DNA from: Ditylenchus dipsaci
Lineage: Eukaryota > Nematoda > Chromadorea > Rhabditida > Anguinidae
Reading direction: 5' to 3'
Length of the DNA: 64,000 nt
Assembly: GCA_004194705.1 (NCBI GenBank)
Contig: SADC01001283.1
Location: 62,001 to 126,000, forward strand
A model generated the notes under the pieces. The model had not been told where the DNA came from. It was given only the letters and a program-made list of their open reading frames with translations, and did no database searches. The position numbers and the translations under genes are program-made. Positions 1-11,641 of this stretch are shown here, in pieces (position 1 is the stretch's first letter; every line of letters begins with the position of its first letter).

Positions 1-241
1 TTAAAGGGGCATGCCCACGCTAATAAGAGGTGGTGCCCGGGAATTCAAAATTTTTTCCTAATCATTGAACTTCTGTACGGATTTTCCAACTTGGTTTCTA
101 ACAAAACAAGGCCTAGAATTCAATTTTAGGTATGGTTTTGTTAGAAACCAAGTTGAAAAATCCGTACAGAAGTTTGATGATTGGGAAAAAAATTTGAATT
201 CCCGGGCACCACCTCTTATTAGCGTGAGCATGCCCCTTTAA
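1..241. mobile_element. Palindromic MITE, AAAGGGGCATGC family
   Basis: The two halves are near-perfect reverse complements, beginning TTAAAGGGGCATGCCC and ending with its complement. There is no coding capacity. Related copies lie at 9903-10143, 24505-24529 (right end only) and 59546-59771, so this is a dispersed foldback family. The terminal TTAA or TTTAAA may include the target duplication. Confidence 0.85.
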
Positions 242-1195
242 GTAAAAAGTACCCAAATTTATGTCCAGACCCAGAAAAAAGTGCGCAACACAGTTATTAG
301 TCACAACTTCCGTACACTGGTCTACCCTAAGCCTAAGGGCTAAGCCTAAACTTGTTGTTTGAAAGGGTAGTTACAGCAATTTTTAAAAGGTCGGATTCGT
401 GGAGGGGGGGGATGTATTCGCTACTAGCGCCGAAAGTTCTTATGAGTTTCTTTTGATTTACGAGCCTATAACTTTGCGAATTTTAACGATTTTCAAAAAC
501 TGTTTTTTGTTCAGGGTGTAGCAGAACTAGTAAGATCGCTAGGAAAAATATAAACAGGTAAAATCTTTTCAAAATAGACAATGTTATATTAATTTTTGTA
601 GAGGATGATCGACCCAGAAAAAATCGTTTCATTTGATTAATAACTTTTCATTGACTTTGTTTACCTCAAAAAATGATGTTGGGTATTTGCTAGCGGTTGG
701 GTATTTGCTAGTAGGGTCAAAAATCTCAAGCCTTTTTGTGAAAAGGCTTCAATTTTTTTTAAACAAAAGGCAGTTAAAAAAATTTGAACTCCCACTAAAC
801 TTAAATTGGTCTTTGGACCATTTGAAAAGCCGTAGAGCGGAAAATTGAAAAATCTGGCAGGAGAAGAGTGCACCAAATCACTTTGCGACAATTCAATTTG
901 AGCCAAAATTATTCGCTATATTCGGCAAATATTTGCTGAATATAGCGAAAAGTTTTGGGCTGTACCCGAAATTTAAGCGGCGTTTTGCTAAGAAAAAAAT
1001 TTAAGCGCCAATTTGCTAAATGGTCGTTGTGCTAAGAATTTTTTTTCTAAGTAGTTGTTTTGATAAAGATCTTGTTTGTTAAGCTACATCTTCTTCAGTT
1101 CGGTTTAATTTCTGGGTACAGACCTGAAAACCCAAACGATTCAATCCAACATCGTGTTCTAAAGGCAGTGTAATTTGAATGGGGGTCCTCTACTC
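242..1195. other. Gene-free stretch with dispersed repeat pieces
   Basis: No coding signal is seen. A CCTAAGCCTAA motif near 325-350 resembles the nematode telomere unit. Bases 346-417 match 23447-23517 in reverse orientation. A short palindrome around 905-945 is built on GCTATATTCGGCAAATATTTG. The rest looks like eroded intergenic DNA. Confidence 0.5.
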
Positions 1196-1198
1196 TGG

Positions 1199-1262
1199 AC
1201 TCATCGCACCCAGAGGGATTCGAACCAGTAACTTTGGTGATGAGTATATGGACCTCTACGCC
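1199..1262 (-). repeat. tRNA-derived sequence (SINE-like)
   Basis: On the minus strand there is a good RNA polymerase III A box (TGGCGTAGAGG) followed about 37 bases later by a perfect B box (GGTTCGAATCC). The acceptor and anticodon stems do not pair, so this is a tRNA-derived element or pseudogene and not a working tRNA. Confidence 0.6.
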
Positions 1263-1299
1263 ACGTAAATACTCTAAATTATGATAAAAAAATAAGGTA

Positions 1300-1694
1300 T
1301 GCACCTAGGTGGATTCGAAACAGCATCCTCGGCGGTGGCTATCCAAGTGATCGTCCACTTGGACCGAAAAATTTTTTATGTTTTCGGGTTCCAAATCAAT
1401 TTTACTGAACTGATTCGAGCACGCTGAAGATGGTTTAACAGTGGTTAAATCACGTTTTATCGAGAAATTTCTCAGTTATCGTTAATACTTGATTTTGATA
1501 AATCAGGAGTTCACAATAATTCAGAAATTTCTCGATAAAACGTGATTTTACCACTGTTAAACCATCTTCAGCGTGCTCGAATCAGTTCAGTAAATTATCT
1601 TGGAGTCCAAAAACGTGAAAAAAATTTTGATCCAAGTGGACGACCACTTAGATAGCCACCACCACGGTTGCTGGTTTGAATCCACCTGGGTGCA
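1300..1694. mobile_element. Foldback element with AAGTGGTCGTCCACTT motif
   Basis: The arms 1300-1480 and 1515-1694 are reverse complements around a short spacer. Each arm contains the self-complementary motif AAGTGG-CGTCCACTT and a B-box-like GGTTTGAATCC. Related motifs recur at 21620-21650, 25855-25875 and 27040-27060, so this is a dispersed family. Confidence 0.75.
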
Positions 1695-1731
1695 AATTTT
1701 ATTTTTACCGTAATTTCAGATGTAAAAGGGC

Positions 1732-2449
1732 ACTTATTGGGTTGGGGGGGGGGGCGGGTTTTTTCACTTATATAAAAATAGTGTTTAAATGACTCCTAAG
1801 TAATTTTTATATGCTTAAAACGATAAAAAAGTTATTTTCTGACATTTTTCCACACAAAAATAGATTTTTAGAAAAAAAATTTTGACTGAAATTCGATTTT
1901 TTGCCTTGGTCCCCAAGGCAATCCAACCTGAAAGGGTACCTGGATACCACAAAAAGATGGAATTTGAACATAGTTTTGTTGACTGGGGCCTACCGCATAA
2001 AGAAACTCTGGTATGCATACATATTTGTGCATCCAGAGTCACTTACGAGTGATTTGCGTCTAAGGTATGTGGGTGTGCGCATCTCAACCCCAAGCAACCA
2101 AGCCCCCTGCGCCCCGAAGGGGGCGCAGGGGGCTTGGTTGGTTAGAGATGCGCGCACTCACTTACCTTAGACATAATTCCGAGCAAGACTCTTGTTTAAA
2201 AATGCATAAAGAGACTCTTTTTGCCCAGCTCCAGTGACCAAAACGGGGTAGAATACCTTAATACAAGGAAATTTGCCTTGGTCCCCCAAGGCGAAAAGTC
2301 AAAAAAATTTTTCCAAAAATACCATTTTTGTGTGGAAAAATGTTAGAAATTGACTTTCTTATTGTTTTAAGCATATAAATATTACTTAGGAGTCGTTTAA
2401 ACACTATTTTTAAATAAGTGAAAAACCCGCTCCCCCAACCCAATAAGTT
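1732..2449. mobile_element. Compound foldback element with GC-rich core
   Basis: The outer arms 1732-1915 and 2275-2449 are reverse complements, starting CTTATTGGGTTGGGGG. Both arms carry the CCTTGGTCCCCAAGG motif. The interior (about 1985-2200) is a different palindrome whose core, 2073-2157, is GC-rich. The same kind of core occurs at 58361-58473 inside an unrelated foldback, which suggests the core is an independent inserted unit. Confidence 0.75.
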
Positions 2450-4798
2450 CCGTACAAAGACTAACGTTTGACCTTTCCGGTCATTTGGGTGAATATACCC
2501 TCCTTTTGAGTTACCTGAATATCAATCTGTCCAGGTGGTACCCTACCCTAGATTTGCGGTTGGGTAGGTAAATTGCACTTTTGGTCACAACAAGCCCAAT
2601 TCTTCACAAATTTTTTAGTTTAAAAAAATGTATTTTTTTATTTTTAGGTATATCCACCTGTACATCCACCTGGCCAGGTGATACCTACCCAGGTATTGAA
2701 GTTAGGTTGCGTAAAATCGCAACTCTTTCGTCCTCAGACAAAAGATCCTTAGAATCTCCTTGTAAGAGCAAGAGAGGAGTGCTGAGTGTGTATAATTTAA
2801 TATAATAAAACAATTCTGAAAATACAAAAATTTATTTTGAGGGGGAGAGGGCAATATTTTAATGAAGGGGTCAACAGACATTTTTGGCTTTAAAATGTTG
2901 TAGGTGAATATTGGGGCCAACAAAATATTGAACGAAAAATTGTTGAAGGTAGTATCAAAATTTCAGGGTCAAAAAAGTGTTGACCCCAACTATGGACACT
3001 GCCAAACACTATATTCTACCTAAAATGTTTATGGCACAGCACAAAAGCGATCACAAACATGATAAAAATGCATATTCACATAAATATATGCAAAAAAGTA
3101 AAAAAGTTGGTGTTAAACCTTAAATAAAGTTTAAATCAAGTCAAACTTAACTTAATTTAAAGTAAGACTTTACCCAATTTAAAGTTTAAAATTTAAACTT
3201 TAAATTTCAAAGGAAAAATTTGACTGTACATTCTAAAGTTAAAATTGGGTGAGGTTAATGTTTAAATAAACTTTAAATAAACCTTAACTTCACCCATTAT
3301 TCACTTTTCCAGGTTAGGTTAAAGTTTAAATTAGGTCATGTTAAAGTTTAAATTGACTTTGAATCCTATTTAAACCTTAACATTACCCATTTCTACCTTA
3401 ACCTTACCCTATTTTAACTCAAACCCGAGTTCCTGTGATAATAGTGTGGGAATATATGGGTGGTATAGAACTAGTGTAGAATAATTATGAGGATGTTGTA
3501 GGATAGCCCTAAGGTTATGATTCACAAGTCAAATTTGAATGTCAAATCACGCCTGAATCTTATTCACGTGTCAATTCACGCCTCCTCAAATTCTCATGTG
3601 AATCAGGTGGACGCCTGAATTGACATGTCGATCAGATTGACGACTGACTTTACGTAAGAGTCATGCAATTCAGATGGAGGCGTAAATTAACACGTGAATA
3701 AGGTTGAGGCGTGAATTTACATAGAGTCACATGGACTTCTGAATTCAGACGTCCATCTGATAGACATCGGAAATGACCAAACTTTACTTTTAAACATTAA
3801 TTATAGAATGGCGCATTCCAATAAGCTCTAACTTTAACAATAAACTTTATTTTTAAACTTTAACTTTCAACTTTAACTCTAAAACGGTGCATTAGTTTTT
3901 TCAAATTAGCTCCAACTTTAACAGCAATTTTAACTTTAACTTAGGTAAAGTGTTAAACTTAGGCGAGGGTAGGCCAGCGTATATAAGGACGGGCTTGTAT
4001 GTGTTTCCCTGACTACAAAACAGTAATACAAAGATTTCAATCTAATGAACGCTAGCCTAACCTTGACTTAGCCGAAGCCCAAGACTTTACCTGGGGACAT
4101 GCCGAAGTACACAAGCACCGAAACGTGAGTTTTAAAACGTCGAAAAAACATCATTTGGGGTCAGTTTGGGTGGAGTGCTTATAATGCCCTTTAGCCAGAA
4201 ATCACTAATACCTTCGAAGGCCATAAATTTCTGTCTAGGCTGAATTCCAAGTTTTGTGAACGCAGATCGACTAAGTTTTTTACAACAATTTTTTTGATAT
4301 ATTTGATATATATTTTGATATAATGTAAAGAGCTATGGCCGTTCAAAGTGTTCGAATTTCTTGACCCACTCTGTAGTTGCCTCTTGCATGAAGTTAACGT
4401 ACTCCGACAGTTATGTTACATAGGCCTAGCCATACTTTCATGGGCATGGAGCACGGAGGCACATAGAAAGTGACACTCTGACAGCCCGACAAAGTTCAGA
4501 GTTTCTACAGAGCAAAATATACGTGTTAAGGTACACCATGAATTCGATTTTAGATTTGTTTGTGACTTTGTTAGGTAGTATGTAGTCCTAGTGTAAACTG
4601 CTCACAAAATTTAAAAAAAAAAATACCTGGCCGGAGAACCTAAAACACAAGTAATTACAATCGTCTTTCAGTTCCAAATCTGAAAAAGTAGAGGATAGTT
4701 AGCGCTATCAGCATGCCACAGCCTTTCAAAATTTGAATCTTAGTGTATTAATACACTAAGGTGCATATGAAGTTCACCAAATGCTGAGCGCATGTTCA
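2450..4798. other. Gene-free stretch with degenerate AT-rich repeats
   Basis: No exon with conserved protein content was found. Bases 3110-3420 and 3780-3960 are rich in degenerate TTAAAGTTTAAA-type repeats. Bases 3535-3720 form an imperfect inverted repeat built on variants of ATTCACGCCTGAAT. Near 3958-4000 is one copy of a TTAGGC-GGGTAGGCCAGCG motif that recurs at 32350-32640 and 37430-37540. The remainder is undistinguished. Confidence 0.45.
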
Positions 4799-4800
4799 TA

Positions 4801-7081
4801 CAGTCTACTCTCGGCTATCCGACACCCCTAAGGGCCGGCCCTTAGGTGTCGGATAACCGAGAGTGTCGTATAACCGAAGTGTCGGATAACCGAGAGAAGG
4901 AATCCATAACAAGGCCAACCTGTCGGTTAACCGAGAGTTTTCTTTTATTCATCAAACAAAATGAAGAATTCATAATACAACCAAACAATGTATAACAAAA
5001 TATTGATAACATTCAAATATCAAACGAGAAGTAATCAGTTAGTTTCTTTTGAGTTGTATTCTTGGCTCGGAGCTGGTAGAACGCTTCGTCCAGAGTATCA
5101 CTGCATTTGAGAATGGACAGATCTGCGAAATTCTTTTCTGTGTAGCGGCGAACAATTTCCATGGCTTTGAGAGCTTCGATGCTGGTGATTGGCGGCTCGA
5201 CTGGATCGACGTCTTCTACGTCCACATCCATGGTTTCACTGTCGGCCAGCTGGCTGTTTTTTGCTGCTATTTCCTCCACAATATCCTCCAGAGTTTGTGC
5301 GCCGTCTAAAGCCACAAGAATATATACCAAAGCATGGATAGATCCCAATGATAAAACAAACCTGTGACCACTTCGTCATCAATGTGCAAGTAGTCTTCCA
5401 TCTCTCCCTCTTCGAAGTCGCCAAGGTCTTGAAGTCGCGCCCATGCCAGCAGCAGTTCATCCACAGCGTCGTCATCTTCTTCAGCTAGAGGGACGTCATC
5501 ATTTTGAAAGCAGCGTGTCGGAAGCAGTTGGCAATGGTTGACGACTTGACTTCTCCCCAAGACTTTCGGGGCAGTGAAGCGCATTCAGCAGATTGAAGAG
5601 GAAGTCTTGTTTGGGTCGATGGCCTTGATGCGATCCCTGAGCAAGAAACAACGATAGTGGGCTTTAAGATTCTGGATGATGGCCTGATCCATTGGCTGGA
5701 AAGGAGATTGGTAAAAAAAGTTGTTTAAACAATAAAAAACAACAAACTGAGAAAGAGCAGTTGTGTTGGGCAGAAAGAAACGGATCGTGATGTTGGAGAA
5801 GGTGAGCCTGAGCGGATGAGTGGAGCAGTTATCGACATAGAGCATGACCTTTCTTCCTCTTTCTTCAGCTTCTTGTTCCACCCTTGCAGCCAAGTCTCGA
5901 ATGCGGCACCAGTCATCCAGGCCTTTTTGTTGCAATGTATTCGACCGGCACATTGGCTTTTTTGAAGCATGGAGGATTGAGAGACTTGCCAATGACCAAA
6001 AGAGGCAGTTTTTTCGGTTCCAGACATGTTGGCTCCCACGAGAACTGTAATCCTTTCCTTTGACTTCTTCCCATTGGTACAATTTCACCTAAAAATAAAT
6101 AAAATAAATTAATAAAAAACAAATTAAATAACAAATAAAAAAAAACCAACCCTGAATGCCATCGTCTTGTTCGGTAACAACTGCCAGAAAGTGCTGTTTC
6201 ATCCACATTGAAGACGTCGTCGGCAGAGAACTTGGCCAATTCATCGCGCAAGACGGTTTGCTGCCATTCTTTGAGAGAGCCCCACATCGATCGCACCAGC
6301 TTCACCTTGATTGGATCAGAAAGTGATGGAGTGACGGTGCTTGAAGTTGGTGAGCCAGCCTTCGCTTTCTTGGAACCTATGGATTTTGAGCAGCGCAGCG
6401 ATCTCCTTTGCTTTCTCCTGGAAAAATACGATGGTTCAAGAAAGAGTAATAGAAACAATAATAAAATAAATAAATTTACTTTCATAAGCTCACCGGTGAC
6501 TGGAATGTTCTGGCACCTGACTTGCTTGAGCCATACCACCAGGGCTTCTTCCATCTCCGTGTGCTGACCAGTTTGCACTCTTTGTCGCTTTGCACTGCCA
6601 CCATCATCAATTGCGTGCTGAATCGCCACCTTGTCATTGAGAATTCCGATCAGTGCCCCCTTCGGAATGCCGAATTGCTTGCCAAGTGCGACTGGTTGTT
6701 GTTTTTTGCCGCTGCATCGATGATCGTTTTCTTCATTTCAAGAGAACGGCCTTGTGCTTTCTGGTGCTCATCTGAAACAAAAATAAAAATTAGAGAAAGA
6801 AAAACAAGCACAAAAAACAACAAATTAAATGAAAACGTCAATTTCAAAAATTTTTTGTCAGCGTAAAGAAAAATATTTTGGGTGTCGGATAACGAGAGAC
6901 AGTTTCTCTGTGCGGACTGTCCTAGGGTGTCGGATAATTAAGAGTGTCGGATAACCGAGGTGTCGGATAACCGAAGGTAAAGTTTGTTGATTTTCTTTGT
7001 TAGCCAACCAAATCGGGCTCAAGGTGTCGGATAACCGAGAGTGTCGGATAACCGAAGTGTCGGATAACCGAGAGTAGACTG
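4801..7081 (-). mobile_element. Tigger/pogo-type DNA transposon, full length
   Basis: The inverted termini start CAGTCTACTCTCGG and are flanked by TA (4799-4800 and 7082-7083), the usual target of the Tc1/mariner/pogo superfamily. Both subterminal regions hold short tandem copies of GTGTCGGATAACCGAG, probably transposase binding sites. The interior carries one decayed transposase gene on the minus strand. The element anchors a set of shorter relatives with similar ends in this window. Confidence 0.9.
5013..6771 (-). pseudogene. Tigger/Jerky-type DDE transposase, frameshifted
   Basis: The order of domains on the minus strand is: N-terminal psq-type helix-turn-helix (about 6771-6640), CENP-B-type second helix-turn-helix (WLTNFKHRH, about 6420-6340), then the DDE nuclease domain with FNVDETA (first Asp), LYVDNCSTHP (second Asp) and PMDQAIIQNLK (third Asp). 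Three introns of roughly 60 bases with GT-AG ends split it. The reading frame is broken at no fewer than six places, nearly all explained by one missing base in a run of A, T or G. No frame runs through, so the copy is inactive as read, unless the breaks are assembly errors. The terminal stop at 5013 lies 200 bases inside the left inverted repeat. Confidence 0.85.
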
Positions 7082-7204
7082 TATAAGCTTTAGTGTAAAA
7101 CTTGCAAAAAAAGATAAAATTCATACAGATTTTCGGAAAATCAACAACTTTTTGGAAAAAGCTTTTTTTCTGTAGCAAAAAGACTTTTTTGTGTCAAAAA
7201 GACT

Positions 7205-8412
7205 TTTTGGGTCAAAATTTGGCTGGAGCAATAAGACTTTTATTTGGCGCAAAAATACTTTTTTTTTGGCGCAAAAAGACTTTTTTCGGGTCAAATATTT
7301 TTGGTTCAAAAGACTTTTGTTTGGGCAAAAAAACTTTTTTGGAGCAAATTGGCTTTTTTTGGTGCAAATTTTTTAGTTGTAATTCTGCATTCCCTTTTAT
7401 TTTTTCAACACATAAAGTATGTTTTTGGAGCAAAACTGTTTTTTGGGGAGGGGGTCTTGTTTACTAAGAAGCGGTAAATTTTGCGAGAAAAATCGATTGA
7501 GCGAATCAGAATTCCAGTCAGATGGACTTTATCGCTCAGAAACTTAGCTTAGGGTGGTTCAAAGCGGAATAACGTGCAATTCTGAGCGATAAAGTCCATC
7601 TGACTGGAATTCTGATCCGCTCAATCGATTTTTCTAGCAGAAATTTAACTGCTTCTTAGTGAACTCCCAAAAACAGTTTTGCCTCAAAAAACATACTTTA
7701 TGTGTTAGAAAAATAAAAGGGAATGCAGAATTACAACAACAAAAAATTTGCACCAAAAAAAGCCAATCTGCTCCAAAAAAAGTTTTTTTGCACAAAAAGG
7801 TCTTTTTGAACCAAAAATATTTGACCCGAAAGTCTAATGCGCCAAAAAAAGGGGTGGTATTTAATTTTGGCCATAGAATACTGAAAAATGGCCATAGATT
7901 TCTAAAAAATTGGCCATAGATTTCTGAATTTTAACCATACTCGCTCGAAATCATGTTTCAACCACTTTTTAAGATGCTCTTGGACCTGAAACATCCTGAA
8001 AAGATGTTTTAAGGGTGTCGATGACAATTTTCCGAGAATTTTTTTTTTGACCGAAATTTGACTTTTTGCCCTGAGCGACCAATGGTCGGAAAAATTACAG
8101 AAATTTTTTTTCTCGGAAAAGTGTCATCGACACCCTTAAAACATCTTTTCAGGATGTTTCAGGTCCAAGAGCATCTTAAAAAGTGGTTGAAACATGATTT
8201 CGAGCGAGTATGGCTAAAATTCAAAATTCTATGGCCAATTTTCAGAAATCTATGGCCGTTTTTCAGTATTCTATGGCCAAAATTCAATAATCCATGGCCA
8301 AAAAATCTATGGCCAAAATTAAATATTCTATGGCCAAAATTCAGTATTCTATGGCCAATTTTAAATATAACCCAAAAAAAAAGTCTTTTTGCTCCAGCTA
8401 AATTTTGACCCA
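7205..8412. mobile_element. Triple nested foldback with minisatellite
   Basis: The outermost arms 7205-7240 and 8377-8412 are complementary (GGTCAAAATTT-GGCTGGAGCA type). Inside are two further palindromes: 7250-7850, whose centre at 7476-7648 carries ATCGATTGAGCG motifs, and 7860-8370, whose centre 7945-8205 pairs almost perfectly. AAAAAGACTTTTT-type runs fill the flanks. Confidence 0.75.
8220..8365 (+). repeat. Minisatellite, unit near CTATGGCCAAAATTCA
   Basis: About eight or nine imperfect 15-18 base units share the core CTATGGCC. A shorter run in the opposite orientation lies at 7865-7925, in the other arm of the same palindrome. Confidence 0.8.
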
Positions 8413-8560
8413 TAAAAAATCTTTTTTGATCTAAAAAAAAGCTTTGTCCAATTTTTTTGCCAAAATTTAAAAAGGGTAGCTGAAGTGGTTTTCAGTATTA
8501 GAGTACCCTGAGTATATAATTCCTAATGTGTTACAATTAAAAAATTTTCTCTTTTTCCAG

Positions 8561-8933
8561 GACCCAATAAGATTGTGTGTTGGTAAAGAATGGCACCGCT
8601 TCCAATCCTCTTTCTTCTTGCCCGAAAAAGTGGTGGACAAGAACGGGCTTACGAGGGCAGTGGAGATGCAATTTTTGCAGAGTGAGTTCGCTGGGCTGCT
8701 CCCAAACACTTTGAAGCTGGCAGCACACCCAACATCACAAGGCTGCTACCTGCCGCTATGAATGATTTGAATTTGGAGGAGCCGAGCAGATATGTGGTGC
8801 GGCTTTTACAAATTCACATAAACTGGTTAGAAATAATATGAAAACAAATTTATAGCAGCTACAAACATGCGACTTCCTGATAGATCTAGAGACACCTGTG
8901 GCTACTACCAAGGCGCCTAACTATTCCGCTATG
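8561..8933 (+). CDS. ALG9: ALG9 alpha-1,2-mannosyltransferase, two C-terminal exons
   Basis: ALG9 is an ER membrane enzyme that adds alpha-1,2 mannose from dolichol-phosphate-mannose to the lipid-linked oligosaccharide for N-glycosylation. The first exon (8561-8796, after CTTTTTCCAG) encodes CVGKEWHRFQSSFFLP and later MNDLNLEEPSRY, matching the conserved lumenal C-terminal part. The second (8856-8933) continues with a CDFLIDLE segment. The splice phases agree (0/0). Within exon one the frame shifts near 8712 (the ACTTTGAAG region), best explained by one missing T. The 5' exons with the membrane core are not found and may lie left of the window beyond a repeat-filled intron. The last exon after the GTAAGC donor was also not found. 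Identity is secure; completeness is not. Confidence 0.85.
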
Positions 8934-9902
8934 GTAAGCAGAAATTATGTGCTAAAAACTTTAAAGGTGCGTTCAGTCATTAGATATAAGGGAAATCTTT
9001 ATATTCCTTTTTAATAATCTTAAATAATTGAAAGTCCTGTTTCAGGCATTTTTGTTTTAATTTTTTTGTTTCACAATTTTTATAAATTATGAAAAATGGG
9101 GTCATAGAGGGCTCAAATTTTTTTGTTGCACATGTTTTTAGATAAGCCCCGATGTCAGCTTTCGTTTAAAAAAAGAGCGGCGAAAAATTCGCATTTTAAG
9201 AGAGGCATTGACAAAAGTATGCAGGCTATTTTTGAGAGGCGAGGATAGGCAAGGATAGACGAGGTAGAGTAGGTTGGTTAACAATTAGGGTGGATGATCT
9301 ACCCTAACCATTAACGCACTCGAAAGATTAATCTACCCGAACTACTAATATACATAAAATGTTCCCGAACCACAGGAATAGTGCTCGAACCACACATGTT
9401 TCCGAACGTCATAGGCGCCGATAGGCGCCTGCAGACCCTTGTGTGGACATAAGTCATAAAAATCAGATTTTCAACTTTTCCTACAAAAATTTCAGTACAG
9501 ACCCGATGAAAATCCAGAATTTACGCAAATAGACAGCAAAAAGCTATAATGAAAGTTCTTTTTGCATGAGAGTGCGGAGGTTTGCAATTCAGAGAGTGAG
9601 TTATACACCAAACGAAAGCTGAAGATCTCTCCTTTCAGAACTTTTTTAAAATTCAGAATTTAGAAAACCAGAAGCCATTTTTTAAGTCCAGCACTTCCTT
9701 TTATAGTAAAATTTTTTTTTTCATTTCTCGCAAAAAAACTTAAAAAAAGATTTATCGGACCTTCTCGGATGTTTTGAATAGACGTGTTTTGAGGTGGAAG
9801 CTTTTTTTAAATGTCTTTAAAATAAAATTCTTTTTAGGCAAATGTTCTTTTTTTAAATTTTCATTCGCAACCCTGAAACTTGAGCTTGTTGCCCAGTGTG
9901 CA
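8934..9902. other. Gene-free stretch 3' of ALG9 exons
   Basis: No further ALG9 exon or other protein signal was recognised. A small GC-rich inverted motif (ATAGGCGCC-GATAGGCGCC) lies near 9410-9430. A weak open segment after TTTCAG near 9493 has no recognisable content. Confidence 0.4.
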
Positions 9903-10143
9903 CTTAAAGGGGCATGCCCGTGCGTTTCAAAAAGTTAAGGCGGGTACCAGCAAATTTTTTGGATCGTGCCATTTTTCTCTCGTCTTGCATCAAATCTGAT
10001 ATTAATGACCTTATGCTACTTTGAAAACTAGTCAGAAAACTTAAAAAATTCAGATGAGAACGCATATAAAACTTCATCGAGAAAGAAAAAAAGTGCTGGT
10101 CCCCGCCTTTTCTCCGTGTCGGGCACGGGCATGCCCCTTTAAG
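9903..10143. mobile_element. MITE, AAAGGGGCATGC family
   Basis: Ends are CTTAAAGGGGCATGCCCG and its complement. The interior contains TTCTCTCGTCTTGCATCAA and GAGAAAGAAAAAAAGTGCTG segments shared with 24330-24529 and 59546-59771. It is non-coding. Confidence 0.85.
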
Positions 10144-10747
10144 ACTTAGGCTGAATTTGAAAGAAAAAAAAATCGAAAGGGAATACCGTAAAACCTCTAA
10201 TTTAAGCATCCACCACCACCCCCCCCCTCCCCGGTTCAAAATCGTGTTTCTGGCATCGCGTTTATGACCCATTTTTGGAGACTGCTTTCATGTATGTTGC
10301 CAGCCATTTTGTAGCCAGTGAGATGAGCTACAAAATGAGGTATAACTTGCCTGAGAAATTTTTTTGAAAATAGGGTCAAAAACACAATGCCAAAAACACG
10401 ATTTTGAATAAGGGGGGGGGGGGGGGCTAAATTAGAGGTTTTAAGGCGCACACACAATGAGGAGGCTGTTTGCGGTTGCTAAATCCGGTTTTTGTTACAT
10501 GGAAATGGTCATAACTTTTTTTTTTAATTTTTTAAAAATTATTTTTTTGGTGCCGTCTTGTAGCTAAGATTCAGGGCTACAAGATCAGCTATTGATAAAA
10601 TGGATTCTGTTACAAAAATAGAGATGAAATTTCAAGAATCCGCCCAAGAATCTTGACTCAAATTTGAGTGCGGATGCTTGGGCGGATTCTTTCTTTTTTA
10701 ACTCAATTTTTTCAACAACATTCACTGTATCAATGGCTCATCTTGTA

Positions 10748-11497
10748 TAGAGTTAGGAAAATAGCCGGCTATTTTCTTTCCGGCTATTTAGCTGGCTATA
10801 TAGCCGGCTATTTTTTTTTGCGGCTATTTTTGGCTATTTTCTCAAAAAAGTTTTGTTTTGACCGTTAGTTAAATAAGCATGTTTTATAAGCATGTTTTAT
10901 AACATAGCTTGTGTACGAGTTCCAGGCAATTTTATGCGCTGATTTAATATTTCTCGTTTAGATGTCGAAGCTGCTATCATGGTGCTGGAATTACTTCAAT
11001 CGCAAAGAAGAGCAGGATGCTAACGGAAAGAATATCTTTGTTGGGTATTGCGTGCAATGAACGTTACACTGCCAATCCTGCCAGAATGGAAAAGCACTTA
11101 AAGGCAATTCGATTTATTTGATTCAAATCGTTTATACGTATTATATTTTGGAATTACAACAAGTTTGGAGCTGAAGCAAAGGTGCAAATCGATCGAAGCC
11201 TATGATGGAAGAAATGTATCGGACGACGAATTGTTTTGGATAAATTTGATTGAGATGTTTCGATATGTGTTGATGTAATGTTATTGTTTGTTGTCAATAA
11301 ATAGAAGTTTGAATGGTGTTTGGTATTAAAGTAATTTCCACAACCAAACGGAACCCTTCTGGAGAAGGGCTATATATATAACAGCTATAAAAAATAGCCG
11401 ATTTCTTACTGATCGGCTATTTTCTAGAAAATAGGCGGCTATATTCCGGCTATATAGCCGGCTATAATCTCGGCTATATAGCCGTGTGTCAACCCTA
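10748..11497 (+). mobile_element. hAT-like element with 8-bp TSD ATCTTGTA
   Basis: A perfect 8-base target duplication, ATCTTGTA, lies at 10740-10747 and 11498-11505, the length typical of hAT. The ends read TAGAGTTAGG and, complemented, TAGGGTTGAC, close to the TAGGGTTG start of the hAT at 62378. Both subterminal parts are arrays of AGCCGGCTAT. The interior keeps a short coding remnant (see 10972-11280). Confidence 0.8.
10972..11280 (+). pseudogene. BED-type zinc-finger remnant of a hAT transposase
   Basis: After an acceptor (CTCGTTTAG) an open segment reads with one frame change into ACNERYTANPARMEKHLK, which resembles the knuckle and histidine part of a BED finger as found at hAT transposase N-termini. 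The catalytic domain is absent, so this is a deletion derivative. Weak similarity further on (to 11280) could not be assigned. Confidence 0.5.
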
Positions 11498-11641
11498 ATC
11501 TTGTAGCCCTATATCTTAGCTACAAGATGGTACCAAAAGAATAATTTTTAAAAATAAAAAAAAGTTATGACCATTTCCATGTTACAAATCGGATTTAGCA
11601 ACCGCAAACAGCCTCCTCATTGTGTGTGCGCCTTTACGGTA

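Larger units (their letters stand above)
10184..11641. mobile_element. Foldback element with TACCGTAAA ends, host of a hAT insertion
   Basis: Outer ends TACCGTAAA and TTTACGGTA match. Arms about 10444-10590 and 11500-11634 are near-perfect complements. The left end holds an additional palindrome, 10184-10443, with poly-C/poly-G arms. A hAT-like element at 10748-11497 is inserted in the middle. The end sequence (ACCGTAAAACCTCTAAT) resembles that of the ACCGTATTT MITE family. Confidence 0.7.

Noticed and set aside
325..350. Telomere or chromosome end
   Set aside because: Only two or three TTAGGC-like units, interrupted, with single-copy-like sequence on both sides.
1199..1262. Functional tRNA gene
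   Set aside because: A and B boxes are good but acceptor and anticodon stems do not pair. The same holds at 25325, 35700, 36010 and 47455.
7102..7477. Protein-coding ORFs rich in Phe/Lys/Gln
   Set aside because: They are translations of AAAAAGACTTTTT repeats in a palindrome and occur on both strands.
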